In this document: in pieces, positions 21,003 to 34,700 of the stretch
How the letters are laid out: every line of letters begins with the position of its first letter
Position numbering within the stretch: the first letter of the stretch is position 1
Assembly (NCBI GenBank): GCA_949825065.1
Contig: OX463863.1
Location: 15,732,345 to 15,796,344, forward strand
From: Odontocerum albicorne
Lineage: Eukaryota; Arthropoda; Insecta; Trichoptera; Odontoceridae
DNA length: 64,000 nucleotides
Direction: 5' to 3'
The notes under the pieces: generated by a model
The model's input: only the letters and a program-made list of their open reading frames with translations
Database searches by the model: none
Told to the model about the DNA's origin: nothing
Made by a program: the position numbers and the translations under genes

Positions 21003-21190
21003 GGCAACATTCCCCTCTGTGGAGAGCTACACCACACTCCTTACACATGTACCGGGTCTCCCTTCTCTTCTTGTGTGCAGCGCATACCTTTATAGAGAGC
21101 TACATCACACTCCTTACACATGTACCGGGTGTCCCTTTTCTTCTTGTGTGCAGTACATGCCTCGCAAGTTCTGCGAGGTTTTTCTTGTTG
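21003..21190 (-). repeat. piggyBac-like cysteine-rich end, two tandem 73-bp units
   Basis: GAGCTACA(C/T)CACACTCC recurs at 21026 and 21099, a period of 73 bp. The left unit keeps HRGECCQNNF intact. Because 73 is not a multiple of three, each unit shifts frame, so the duplicated form cannot encode the domain. Confidence 0.7.
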
Positions 21191-22105
21191 TCACTTGATG
21201 GAATATATATCAGCATATGTTTAGGCATGTTCTTTGACAACCTATTTAGAAGATTCAGCATATTTCATATTCCTATTCTCATTTGTAACGACTAGTGATA
21301 TGAACATTTAGTATATATTAACACTTTATATCCCATGTAACGTGATTGACTTGATTTGTGTTGAATCCCGGTCCCATATTCACATGATTGATACCTCTTA
21401 TAAAAAAGAACATATTACTGACATCTAGCAAATATTTTTGTAAACAATTCAACCTTTGAACGATTGTCTCCGGATTCTAGCATGGATAATGCATGCATTA
21501 AAGATTAAATAAAAAAATACAATGTTTTAAATTTAAGCATTTTTTTATAAACACAAATATAACAATACCAACGAAATAATTTTGTGAATCACTGCTCTAG
21601 ATAATAAAAACTAGCATGAATTGATTAATGACGGAGATTTTGACGTTCTGTTGTAATATTACTAATAACAATTTTAGAAAAACCTTCACAAACATCAGAA
21701 TTTCTAAAAAAAAAGCCGTCACTAGGAAAGGTTATTTTCATTTAAATCGGGTTTTATAGTGTTAATAAATAAATTAACTTTTTATCTGCATTTATGTAAT
21801 ATTTATTTAGTACTGAAATGTACAACTAATTTTTTTATTTATTTTTAAGTGTATTTCAATATTTATTTGTAATAAATGATTTATTTGTATAACATTTTAA
21901 TTACCATATACATAAAAGGAAGTTTCTTTTCCATATTTACTCCCAAATTATTGTTTATTTTATTTTCATTAAAGTGTAGTCTTTTTGTTTTAAATAGGCA
22001 ATCCACCCAAACTAGGATGATTTGTGCCACCAAATTAAAGACATTATGCAATTATATAAGTCAATATTGTAAAACCAATTTTATAAAACAACAATTCTAG
22101 ATAAT
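21191..22105. other. Spacer, no gene seen
   Basis: AT-rich repeat body shared with 32690-33240 and 40850-41734. I see no coding region or structural RNA. Confidence 0.4.
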
Positions 22106-22396
22106 TTAAAGCTTCAACTGATAAAGCTTAAAAAATTTAACAATCAATTTATAAGTGGAAAAGTTCCTCGAAGAGATAAGAAATGCAATACTCATTGGAC
22201 GCGGTAAAGATATGGCTTTCAGTAAATCAAATCTGTCTCGCAAAGGACAACCGAAAAATGCACGGTCTATAGTTTCATCATCCAGATTACACTTGCAGTC
22301 GGGATTCTCCACAATACCCATTCTGTAAAGGTGACTAGCCACCACGCAGCAGCCCGTCTGCAAACGACACATGACAGTTATTTCCATCTTGTCCAT
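22106..22396 (-). pseudogene. Non-LTR retrotransposon ORF2, C-terminal 96 codons
   Basis: MCRLQTGCCVVASHLYRMG followed by NPDCKCNLDDETIDRAFFGC matches the conserved end of Jockey/I/R1-type ORF2 proteins, where a TGH-like helix precedes a C-x-C and the H/C-containing finger. Only this end is present; the RT and RNase H are missing. Copies at 19960, 41735 and 57786. Confidence 0.6.
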
Positions 22397-24780
22397 TCTT
22401 ATTATATTAAACCATGGTTTTAAAGCTATAGATTATTGGATTGATTTATATCCAGAGCCCTTATTTAAACCAGTTATAGCCCAATCCAGCTAAAAGCAGT
22501 AATACTCAAATTGAAATTTCGCATGAATATAAATGCAACTTGTCACAAGAATTATAAACATTTATATGAATCATATACAAAAAAATATAGGAAAACAGTA
22601 CGCACATGCTTACTAACCATCACACATAAAATACATACCTGAGATAGGTCAAGGCTCAGGTAATCAAAAGCCCCAATATACAAAAAGAAAGAAAATGATA
22701 ATGTAAGAAAATAATAAAAACATGTATACAATCAATTCACTCCAACATGAAAAATAAAAAGTAAATAGAAATTTAAACACATTTACAGATATCTTGAAAA
22801 GTTTGAGAGAAACAAAGTCAATAAAGAAAAATAGGAAAAAATCAACGAGTCACGCCGCGGCGTTGGATTCATTATGTTACAATCTTTTTTCTCTTTAGTT
22901 GCATCTGTGATTTGTTGTCATCTGCGACTGGTTCTCTAGATTTTTAGCGTAGGGACACCCTTTTGCCAAAAAACATTTAATCTCTTTTCACACTTTTGAT
23001 ACTTAACTCCTAATAACAACACGTTTATTTGTCAAATTGTCCATTTAAAAACACATCGTTGCTGGACCTCGTATTCGAGGATCCCCTCATCATTACAACG
23101 TCAAATCAATTAGACCGTGCCGTGGAGTTTGTTTTTTTTAATCTTTACGTTTATTCCTATATAGTAAATACACATGCCTAATAAAATATGCAGTTTGGTT
23201 TTTATTACATTTTTTAAAATATAAATTTTGTCAGAATAAAACGTTTTCAGTTAATTTTATGTAATAATTTGCATTTTGGTGGTCAGGGGTCGGCAACGCA
23301 TGGTTTTATAAAAATTATTTATTCTTCAAAACAATCTTTTGGTATGTTAAATTTTAAAGCACGGCAAACAAAGACTTTTTTACAATCTGGACAATAATAC
23401 CTCGTCTCTTAAGTAAAAATTTTGTGTCCATAAGAAAGATTTTACTCTAGAATTACTTACTACCGGGTACAGTAATTTAATTTGGACACACAATTTTAAT
23501 GGATCTGGGTTTGTTAACTTTCATTTGTCGTGTCCCCAGTAAACTAGGCTTTTGCCTGTATCTCACTGAGGACATATAGCATGAAAAACTAAATCGATAC
23601 TTCTTTCCGATTTTTTATTATATTAAACCCCGTTGCACATTCTCATCAACCTGACAAACACACTTGATCCCCTGACCCCTCACACTTGATCACTCCAGAC
23701 AGACAAAACCGGTTATCCCACAATATACCGCACATAATCATAAAAAAAAACAACAAAAAATTCCACACTCAAGAGCTCATACAAACCTTTGCTACAAGTC
23801 ATTCCTCTTGCAAGCCCAAGTATTCAAACTCATGTTGCAATAACAACCAAGCTCCGATCGACTGCTTAAATTGTTTTTCTCCCTTTGCCTTTATTGATTT
23901 TGGCACCCCATTATGTATGTCATGGGAGCATAATAGGCATATTGCCTTTGGGCAAAAGATATTTTAACTCAAGGGATGGTGAACATTTGATCAGATACCA
24001 TGGGTGTCATTTGTCTCTGCTGAGTCTACATCTTCCCTTCCTCTCGGTGATATTGCCAGAGAATGTTTAAATCGTAGCTGTGGTGGTGTGCCAAAAATGT
24101 CGTGATTCATCAACAAAAAGGCTGTAAAAATGTGATTCATAAGCAAAAACGCCACAAACGCATAGGCACTTGCTGCCTTTTTGCTTATAAATCACATTTT
24201 ACTGCTTTTTTGCTTAGAAAACCCTAGAATTTTGTAAAATTAAAGACGACATTATGTCGATTTTAGTATTGAAATACATGGTTTACTGTATTTTTGTTAT
24301 GGATTATGATTCAGAATTTGGTATGGGATATTGCCTCATACTTTGTTAAATTTCTGATATTTTCCCACATGCTGCGTTTTTACTTACGAGGGCAGTATAG
24401 TCTATCGTTTTCAATAACCCATCATTAGTATACTATACAGGGACAAGCATTAATCAGAGTTTCTAAATTCAAAGATTTGCTCTCCTGCTTGGACCAGCAT
24501 TGCCGCTCACCCCGAGCTGTCCTAGCATTATTCTCGGACCTTCGCGGGTACCCTACCTGAACCGCTATGGACCTACTATATTAAATAAAATTGTAAAATT
24601 ATTAACTTGAGTTGTCATTGTCACCTTGAGCCCCTTGTATACGCTCTTTGAGTCATGGTAGTAGTACCATAGAGACACTTCATTTTTCAATTACTGGAAG
24701 GTGGTATAATAAAAAAAATCCAATAATTCACACACAATGGTCTATCGAACTTCTATTGTTTGAGACTGCTTCCGACACTG
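22397..24780. repeat. Repeat block left of ZNF-B
   Basis: Conserved in order at 42020-44540 and partly at 58100-58600 and 59980-61150. It holds a possible piggyBac-type cysteine-rich end on the minus strand near 23330-23420 (ETRYYCPDCKKVFVC, with an upstream stop here but open in the copy near 42835). It also holds an inverted repeat at 24121-24206 (TGTGATTCATAAGCAAAAA and complement) and a block-B-only, GC-richer insert at about 24370-24590. Short plus frames such as 23686-23967 look like chance. Confidence 0.45.
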
Positions 24781-26347
24781 TCCACAGCTGTCAAGTTTCT
24801 CCAGCATGAATCCTTGAATGGTATATTAAGTAATTTTATAGTGAAAATATTCTGGCACAATTCATACCGCTGTAGGGCTTCAGATAATGTCTTCACACAT
24901 TTTTGACAGCTGTAGGGCTTCTCTCAACTGTGAATCCATTCATGAGATTTTAATTGATCTCTTCGTTAAAATGTCTTATCCCATTGTCCACAACTGTAAG
25001 GCTTCTCTCCATTATAAATCCTATTATTGGATTTTAAATAATTTTTTGAGAGAATGTCTTATCACATTGTTTACAGCTGTAAGATTTCTCTCCACTATGA
25101 ATCCTTTCATGATATTTAAAATGACATTTAAGTGAGAATATCTTATCACATTGTCCACAGCTGTAAGGCTTCTCTCCACTATGAATCCTTGAATGAGATT
25201 TTAAATTATTTTTTTGGGAGAATGTCTCATCACATTGTCCACAGCTGTAAGGCTTCTCTCCACTATGCATCCTATCATGAGATTTTAAATATTTTTTTTG
25301 GGAGAATGTCTTATCACATTGTCCACAGCTGTAAGGCTTCTCTCCAATATGAATCATTGCATGAGATTTTAAATGATTTTTTAGGGAGAATGTCTTATCA
25401 CATTTTCCACAGCTGAAAGGCTTCTCTCCACTATAAATCCTTGAATGAGATTTTAAATTAATTTTTTGGGAGAATGTCTTATCACATTGTCCACAGCTGT
25501 AAGGCTTCTCTCCACTATGCATCCTTTCATGAGATTTTAAATATTTTTTTTGGGAGAATGTCTTATCACATTGTCCACAGCTGTAAGGCTTCTCTCCACT
25601 ATGAATCCTTGAATGAGATTTTAAATTATTTTTTTGGGAGAATGTCTCATCACATTGTCCACAGCTGTAAGGCTTCTCTCCACTATGCATCCTATCATGA
25701 GATTTTAAATATTTTTTTTGGGAGAATGTCTTATCACATTGTCCACAGCTGTAAGGCTTCTCTCCAATATGAATCATTGCATGAGATTTTAAATGATTTT
25801 TTAGGGAGAATGTCTTATCACATTTTCCACAGCTAAAAGGCTTCTCTCCACTATAAATCCTTGAATGAGATTTTAAATTAATTTTTTGGGAGAATGTCTT
25901 CTCACATTGTCCACAGCTGTAAGGCTTCTCTCCACTATGAATCCTTTCATGAGATTTTAAATGATCTTTTCTTAAGACTATCTTATCACATTGTCCACAG
26001 CTGTAAGGCTTCTCCCCACTATGAATCCTTTCATGATATTTTAATTCACCTTTTCGTAAGAATGTCGTATCACATTGTCCACAGCTGTAAGGCTTCTCTC
26101 CACTATGAATCCTTTCATGATATTTTTATTTACATTTAAATGAGAATCTCTGATCACATTGTTCACAGCTGTAAGGCTTCTCTCCATTATGAATCCTTTC
26201 ATGATAATTTAAATGTTTTTTTTTGGAGAATGTCTTATCACATTGTACACAGCTGTAAGGCTTCTCTCCCTTATGCATCCTTTCATGAGATTTTAATTGA
26301 ATTTTTTGGGAGAATGTCTTATCACATTGTCCACAGCTCTGAGGCTT
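24781..26347 (-). pseudogene. Decaying 3' finger array downstream of ZNF-B
   Basis: About 18 finger modules left of the shared TAG. A TAA (near 26127) matches the one in copy A. Further left a long frame is open (25034-25777 and somewhat upstream), with eight or nine standard fingers, for example CDETFSQKNNLKSHSRIH. A 420-bp block (five fingers) is tandemly repeated: 25141-25560 and 25561-25980 are almost identical. The far left end, with TTAA at 24826, decays into non-finger sequence. No own first exon is visible, so an independent gene is unlikely. Confidence 0.7.
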
Positions 26348-29239
26348 CTAACCACTATGAATCCTTTCATGAGATTTTAAATAACATTTGAGTGAGAATC
26401 TCTTATCACATTGTCCACAGCTGTAAGGCTTCTCTCCACTATGAATCCTTGAATGAGATTTTAAATTAATTTTTTGGGAGAATGTCTTATCACATTGTCC
26501 ACAACTGTAAGGCTTCTCTCCACTATGCATCCTTTCATGAGATTTTAAATAAATTTTTTGGGAGAATGTCTTATCACATTGTCCACAGCTGTAAGGCTTC
26601 TCTCCACTATGAATCCTTTCATGAGATTTTAAATGATTTTTTTGGGAGAATGTCTTATCACATTGTCCACAGCTGAAAGGCTTCTCTCCACTATGAATCC
26701 TTTCATGATATTTTAAATTACCTTTAAATGAGAATCTCTTATCACATTGTCCACAACTGTAAGGCTTCTCTCCACTATGCATCCTTTCATGAGATTTTAA
26801 ATTACGTTTGTCTGAGAATGTCTTATCACATTGTCCGCAGCTGTAAGGCTTCTCTCCACTATGAATCCTTTCATGAGATTTTAAATGATCTTTTCGTGAG
26901 AATGTCTTATCACATTGTCCACAGCTGAAAGGCTTCTCTCCACTATGAATCCTTGAATGAGATTTTAAATGAATTTTTTGGGAGAATGTCTTATCACATT
27001 GTCCACAACTGTAAGGCTTCTCTCCACTATGCATCCTTTCATGAGATTTTAAATAATTTTTTTGGGAGAATGTCTTATCACATTGTCCACAGCTGTAAGG
27101 CTTCTCTCCACTATGAATACTTTCATGAAATTTTAAATGATCTTTTCTTAAGAATATCTTATCACATTGTCCACGTCTGTAAGGCTTCTCTCCACTATGA
27201 ATCCTTTCATGATATTTTAATTCACCTTTTCGAAAGAATGTCTTATCACATTGTCCACAGCTGCAAGGCTTCTCTCCACTATGAATCCTCTTATGACATT
27301 TTAACTGAATATTTTGGGAGAATGTCTTATCACATTGTCCACAGCTGTAAGGCTTCTCTCCACTATGAATCCTTTCATGAGATTTTAAATTACTTTTGTC
27401 AAAGAATGTCTTATCGCATTGTCCACACCTGTAAGGCTTCTCTCCACTATGAATCCTTTCATGAAATTTTAAACTATTTTTATGGGAGAATGTCTTATCA
27501 CATTGCCCACAGCTGTAAGGCTTCTCTCCACTATGAATCCTTTCATGAGATTTTAAATAACCTTTCTGTAAGAATGTCTTGTCACATTGTCCACAGCTGT
27601 AAGGCTTCTCTCCACTATGAATCCTTTCATGAGATTTTAAATCACCTTTTCGTAAGAATGTCTTATCACATTGTCCACAGCTGTAAGGCTTCTCTCCACT
27701 GTGAATCCTTTCATGATCTCTTAATTTATCATTTCGTGAGAATGTCTGTGAACGATTTCCACCACCATAGGATTTCTGTCTAGATGGATTATTTATATAA
27801 ATGTTATCACCTGAATCTAAAAAAATAAGAAAATTAAGAGAAAATCTCTGAATTATACATTTCTTTGAATATTGAAAATATAGATCTTATTGTAACAAAG
27901 CATTTCTCGATTTTGAGTTCTTTGATTCATACAACAATTAACTAGAATTGAATTGTTGACTAAGAAAAAATTTGACAGGGTTAATATAAAAATATTTTAA
28001 CTTTATTGTTGTATTTTCCGCAGAGAAGTAATTAAACCTAAAAACATAATATTAAATGATTAATTAATGAAAGAACTAAGACTTCTTATATTGAAACATG
28101 GATTCTCAAAAGAAGAAGGGCATTAAATTTCCTTATTGTGGCTGCTTCCATACAAATACCTTTCTCACTACAATACGCGTTAAAATTATATTGTTTTAAA
28201 TCTTTATCATGTTGCATGTAAAAAGCGTCATTGATTTTTACGGAATGGTAAATTATTTTTAACATTCTGTCAAAATGATACCTATCATAGTGACAGCGAG
28301 TTGTCTTTCTCAACTTCGGTATATGAGGATCGGAACACTGTACTAAGTTAAATGTATGTACGTGGACGAGGCAAAGGAAGTATGTTGCGATAGGAAAGTG
28401 TAGCATTCCGTCGTTAATGTTTACCCAACAAAGAAATGCATACATAAATGTATTTAATAAAAATATTTCCAATACAAATAACAATGATAAGGTTAAAATG
28501 AGACCAGTACTGATGTGCACAAAACCATCCAAATACGAGAATATGTAATTCATTAATACCTTTGTGGTTCCTGATGTGGTTTATTAAACTGGCTTTGCTT
28601 TTGTACATTTCCCCACAGTCATCACACTCAAAAGGTTTCCCAGTAGCAGCATTACTTCCAGAGTCCGTGTCATACAGTTCTGGAGGCCAAATAATTCTCA
28701 TGACACTCGACACTCTGCCTGATGAGATGTCAAAATCTAAAATATAATATTGTTTGGATTTCCTTTAAATTTAATTTTAAATTATAAGGAAAGAAATGTT
28801 GCACACCACTTAATCTTATTTCGTTTCTATTATATGTGAAAGTTATCACTCATTTAAGGCATTTTATCCAACAACTCCAGCAACACAGAATGCTTTAAGG
28901 ATTTCTCCGACTTAAGGTCCTCTTTGACTGAATAACTCCACCACTGAAGTTGCAGATCTCAAGTAAAAATGGAACAAGACAATATTTTGACCATGATGAT
29001 AAATAAATATTTAATATTTTTAAACTCATTAAGCACTCACTGTACTCTGTGCGTGTGTCTCCAGCACCCGCACTGTTGAGTTGAGTGCACTCCACCTTGA
29101 CATCAGCCTCTTCTATATCTATACTGTAGTCCGGCACCGACAATGTCCCGAGCTGTTCAGCATCCACTCTCTCCTCCTTCACAGATACGACTGAGGCTTC
29201 TTCATGTTCCCATTTGGGGAAAAGTTCCCGGGAGTTCAT
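26348..29239 (-). CDS. C2H2 zinc-finger protein, copy B (three exons, 614 aa, 16 finger modules)
   Basis: Exon 1 29239-29041 (199 nt), exon 2 28736-28560 (177 nt), exon 3 27816-26348, with the same splice signals and phases as copy A; total 615 codons. Exon 1 differs from A by only a few residues (for example ERVDAE for ERADAE) and keeps VKEE and VKVE. Exon 3 starts with the degenerate YGGGN finger, then 16 modules. The seventh has lost its first zinc Cys (RRGQC), leaving 15 fully liganded fingers. It ends at the TAG in the linker shared with copy A. Finger order differs from A: blocks such as SQKIHLKSHSRI then SRKDHLKSHERI recur in both but are rearranged or missing, indicating array-internal loss and gain. 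Probably nuclear; targets unknown. Confidence 0.85.
28086..28553 (-). other. Open frame in intron 2 of ZNF-B (155 codons), uncertain
   Basis: Counterpart of the frame at 4541-5008 with few substitutions. It is not recognisable as any family; see the copy A entry. Confidence 0.25.
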
Positions 29240-29793
29240 TCCTGATTTTCTTTTCCTTACTTCTGTATCTCAATTTATTAACTATTATCCAAGGCGCCAA
29301 TTGACTATAAAATAAACAGATAATCAATTCACCTTGCATCGTTACTAATAAAATGTAAATGTGATAGATGTCACAAATCATCTCCTTAATAGATGAATTC
29401 CTAATTAACGCATTCACCACCACTATACAATGGAACTCATTTGTTATAAAATCCAAACGAATACTTAGGCTCACACAGCAAAAATACTTCGCAAGCCACA
29501 AGTATGCAAATGACACTAATGTACGTGTTTCTACATTTTCACGTCTTTATATCCCTTTATCACTCTACAATATCTATTTATGGTCAAGTAAGCTACTTGA
29601 TAAAAACAATAAAAATAACTCACAAAACAGATGTGGACTTGCAGAGAATAAACCGTTTTACTGGCAAACTAATACACAAGAAAGACTTTCTAAAATAAAC
29701 CTGTAATGGACTAGAGCGCGTGTCACGACACCTTGGACTTTTTAACACATTGACAAGTTTAGTGCGTAATATACAAAATGTGTCAGTGTATTA

Positions 29794-30008
29794 TAGTTCG
29801 GAAATTCTAGGATGAGTCTTGTGACAGCTCACAAATTTGCCCCAATACAACCTTGTAAGGATGTTCAGTAATTTTAATTATTTTATAAACTTTAATATAA
29901 GCCTCAATTCTAATAAATAGTAAGTTATTTAGGTAAATACATTACATAAGGTTGTATTGGGGCAAATTTGTAAGCTGTCACAGGACTCATCCTAGAATTT
30001 CCGAACTT
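29794..30008. mobile_element. TA-flanked MITE, family 1 (215 bp)
   Basis: Same site and same mutated right end (CGAACTT) as at 6255-6469, so it was inherited through the A/B duplication and not inserted independently. TA at 29792-29793 and 30009-30010. Confidence 0.85.
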
Positions 30009-30124
30009 TAGTAAGTATCTTTGCCGTGGTTGGTTGATGCGTTCCGTCAGTAGTCAGTTCTAGTCCACTGACGTTTGAAGCGTGCGCGGGCAGTGTTTAT
30101 TTGATGAAAAATACGGTGACCATA

Positions 30125-31710
30125 ATGTCTGAAGTTACGAAGTAAGGAAAAGGAAGAGCATTGTGTGGACAAACTAAAGAAGTGGTTTTGAATGTTTATA
30201 ATTACATCGAGAAATGACGGGACACTAGTGAGGAGGTAAATATTCATGATTTTTATTTATTCTTCAGCGAATCACCTTATGGTAGGAGTAGTTAAACATT
30301 TTACAATATTTATATACCTAATACAATAAAAAAAAAGTTTATTTCAATTTATTTTTCAAAGATATTGAATTAAATTGACAGTAATACAATATCAGTTAAG
30401 CTTGCGATCATTTTCATTTCTGCCATATTAGATATACTCGTATAATAATAATTTTCCGCTATATGAAATAGTTGATGTTTTTGTGTACAAACATTTTGTA
30501 TCAAGTTTTAATAATATTTTTTCCCCTTTTTTCAGAGAATGATTCTTATAAACGAAATTTCGATGTCAACTGGGGTATCGCCAAGAACTATTAAAACGAT
30601 AACATCTTCCTTTCACAAAAACGGAAAAGATGCCATTAGGTCTCCAAAAAAAACAAAAAATCGACAAAACAAAGTATATGTAAACAGTTTTGATGAATGT
30701 GTAATAAGGAGGTGTATTTATGATTTTCACATTAAAGAAAAAATGTTGCCTACAATCCTAAAAATTATTTCCAGTGTTGCAACAATCAATTAATTTTAAT
30801 GGATCTGAGTCAACCCTGAGAAGAATAAAAAAAAATTGGATTTCGCTGGCATGCAACGCGTGGCAATTTAAATATTTTGAGGGAAAACCAGACAATGTAT
30901 ATAAAAGAATATCATATTTAAGGGCAGTCAAACAATACCGAGAAGCAGGTAGAAGAATCGTGTACACGGATGAAACATATGTTCATACTAGCCATGGGTC
31001 ATCGAGAGCATGGAGCGATCAATCTGAAGAGGGACTTCGAAAGCCCATTTCAAAGATCCTGTTTCATTATTGTGCATGCTGGAAGTGAAAAAGGTTTCAT
31101 ACCTAATAGTCTACTCATACAAATCTCACCAAAAAACTGGAGACTACCATGATTACACGAACTACGACAACTATCAGAAATGGCTTACGGAAAAACTTAT
31201 TCTAAACTTAGAACCGAGATCTATGGTGGTAATTGATAACGCTTCATACCGTAATGAAGTAATGAATCCTGCACCAACATCAAATTCCAAGAAGGCCGAT
31301 ATGATTCAATGGCTGACTCAGAGGAGTATCCATTTTTCAAGTGAAATGCTTAAGCCAGAATTATATCGGTTAATCTTAATACACAAAAATGTATTCAAGG
31401 AATACGCCATCGATAGGTTATTTTAGAATAATGGACACGATGTTTAATGGCTTCCACCGTACCATCCAGATCTCAATCCAATAGAAAAGGTAAGAGCTTG
31501 TGGGCTCTAGAAATACTGATATAACGTTGAGTTCTGTCGAAGGTTGGTCAAAGACAAGGTTTCATTGATTTGGAGCGACAAGTGGAGTAATGTTTGCCGG
31601 CATGTATGGTACAGGAAACGGAATTCAAATACTACAAAAATGAAGTATCTGTGGACAGTATTACTGATCTCAATCAATTTTTCAAAAATATCGATTCAAG
31701 CGACGATTAA
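30125..31710 (+). pseudogene. DD82E (Sailor-like) transposase, dead copy B
   Basis: Exon 1 30125-30235 with an early TAA after VTK and the shared TGA; intron 30236-30535; exon 2 from 30536. The HTH part is open to 30793 (it lacks the copy A poly-A insertion), then the shared frameshift, YTDETYVHTSH, VVIDNASYRNE and LPPYHPDLNPIE. A TAG after IDRLF and a TAA before WLPPY interrupt the insertion between the second Asp and the Glu. Too damaged to be active. Confidence 0.8.
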
Positions 31711-32385
31711 TCGGTCTTAGTATTTATTAGTGTTAATTGTGTTTTCTTTGCATATTGAATAAATTATTTGATTATACATTGACCATTTATTTCATTATTG
31801 TCATTAGGTACATACCTCAATCTGATATTATATTATTATTATGGTAAGTATTTTATTGGAATAGAAAATATCAGATAGACGATATTTATAAATATAATAA
31901 TATGTTACAAAATAAATTAAAATATGGTCATCCTAGACCGGCAGTGCCAACTATCGTGAAACCCACTCTACTTAACGGCAATTAACTGTTCCTGGAGAAT
32001 CACTTTATATTGAGGAAAATAAAAACACTTATGTGGAACAGTACACAAAAATATGAATATATTTTCTCATGTCTAAATGCAAATATCAAAGAAACTGTGC
32101 TGAAGTACGTGGGTACACTTTTGAAGTGTTATAATTGTCGCCACGAAAATTCAAATATCCAGGGAACTCGCACTTTTTAACGGGAACGCTAAATAATTTG
32201 TGGCTTCAGGTTTTCAGATTGAGGCGGCAATCTCTTCCAACTAATCACTAAACAAAGTACAATGTCTTTAAACCTCCAAATTGTAACGTCCTGACTAATT
32301 ATAAATAATACGTTTTGAATATGTGTTTAAATTCTTTAGATATTAAGTTTAGTACAGTTATTCTGGCCACATTCCCCTCTGTGTA
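31711..32385. other. Spacer, no gene seen
   Basis: The left part (to about 32218) matches sequence 3' of DD82E copies A and D. It then switches abruptly to the other repeat block, with the piggyBac empty site TTAA at 32268-32271. Confidence 0.5.
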
Positions 32386-32690
32386 GAGCTACATCACACT
32401 CCTTACACATGTACCAGGTCTCCCTTCTCTACTTGTGTGCAGCACATACCTTTATAGAGAGCCACATCACACTCCTTACACATGTATCGGGTTTCACTTC
32501 TCTTCTTGTGTGCAGCACACACCTTTATAGAGAGCTACATCACACTCCTTACACATGTACCGGGTCTCCCTTCTCTTCTTGTGTGCAGCACACACCTTTA
32601 TAGAGAGCTACATCACACTACTTGCACATGTACCGGGTCTCCCTTCTCTTCTTGTGTGCAGTACATACCTCGCAAGTTCTGTAGGGTTTT
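32386..32690 (-). repeat. 73-bp minisatellite made from a piggyBac-like cysteine-rich end (four units)
   Basis: Starts of GAGC(T/C)ACATCACACT at 32386, 32459, 32532 and 32605 give a 73-bp period and four units, then a terminal CGCAAGTTCTG. Translated minus, each unit encodes part of AAHKKRRETRYMCKECDVAL, but successive units are in different frames. On the plus strand this yields three overlapping open frames that look like genes and are not. Confidence 0.8.
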
Positions 32691-33837
32691 TCTTTTTGTC
32701 ACTTGATGGAATATATATCAGCATATGTTTAGGCATGTTCTTTGATAACCTATTTAGAAGATTCAGCATATTTCATATTCCTATTCTCATTTGTAATGAC
32801 TAGTGATATGAACATTTAGTATATATTAATACTTTATATCCCGTGTTACATGATTGATTTGATTTGTGTTGAATCCCGTTCCCATATTCACATGATCGAT
32901 ACCTCGATAGATAATAAAAATATGCATGAATTGATTAATGATGGCGATTTTGACGTTCCGTTATAATATTACTAATAACAATTTTAGAAAAACCTTCACA
33001 AACATCAGAATTTCTAAAAAAAAAAGTCCAAACTAGGAAAGGTTATTTTCATTTATATCGGGTTTTAAAGTGTTAATAAATAAATAAACATTTTAACTGC
33101 ATTTATGTAATATTAATTTAGTACTGAAATGTACGACAATGTTTTTTATTTATTTTTATGTGTATTTCAATATTTATTTGTAATAAATGATTTATTTGTA
33201 TAACATTTTAATTACCATATATATAAGAGGAAGTTTCTTTTCCATATTCTCTCCAGATTTTATCCAGAGCCCTTATTTACACCAGTTATAGCCCAATCTA
33301 GCTAAAAGCAGTAATACTCAAATTGGAATTTCACATGAATATAAATGCAACTTGTCACAAAAATTATAAACATTTATATGAATTATATACAAAAAAAGAT
33401 AGAAAAACAGTGCGTACATGCTTACTAACCATCACACATAAAATACATATCTGAGATAGGTCAAGGCTCAGGTAATCAAGACCCCTAATATACAAAAAGA
33501 AAGAAAAAGATAATCGAAGCAAAAGCAAAAAGCAATTTCAACACATTTACAGATATCTTGAAAAGTTTGAGAGAAACAAAGTCCATAAAAAGAAAAAGAA
33601 AAAAAATCAACGAGTCACGCCACAACGTTCAATTCATTATGTTACAATCTTCTTTCTCTTTAGTTGCATCTGTGGTTTGTTGTCATCTGTGACTGGTTCT
33701 CTAGATTGTTAGGGTAGAGACACCCTTTTGCCAAAAAACATGAAATCTCTTTTTACACTTTTGATACTTAACTCCTACTAATAACACTCTAGAAATGTTC
33801 TATGTTCTCGATAAAATACTTATAACTAAATAATTTT
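32691..33837. other. Spacer between minisatellite and ZNF-C array, no gene seen
   Basis: A shortened version of the block at 21191-24780: it jumps from the repeat body (about 33250) to the TATAGCCCAATC(C/T)AGCTAAAAGC segment and on to TTTTGTCCATTCATGATATT, where finger modules begin. The non-LTR C-terminal piece and the 23.0-24.8 kb block are missing here. Confidence 0.45.

Positions 33838-34700
<863 letters not shown>

Noticed and set aside
23686..23967. Plus frame starting MITPDRQNRLSHN, also at 43392
   Set aside because: Composition looks non-coding, the third copy near 60030 is not open, and the sequence is part of a dispersed repeat block.
32409..32803. Three overlapping plus-strand frames with LLFLCAAHTFIESYITLLTH
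   Set aside because: They come from the frame-rotating 73-bp minisatellite on the complement of a zinc-domain sequence.
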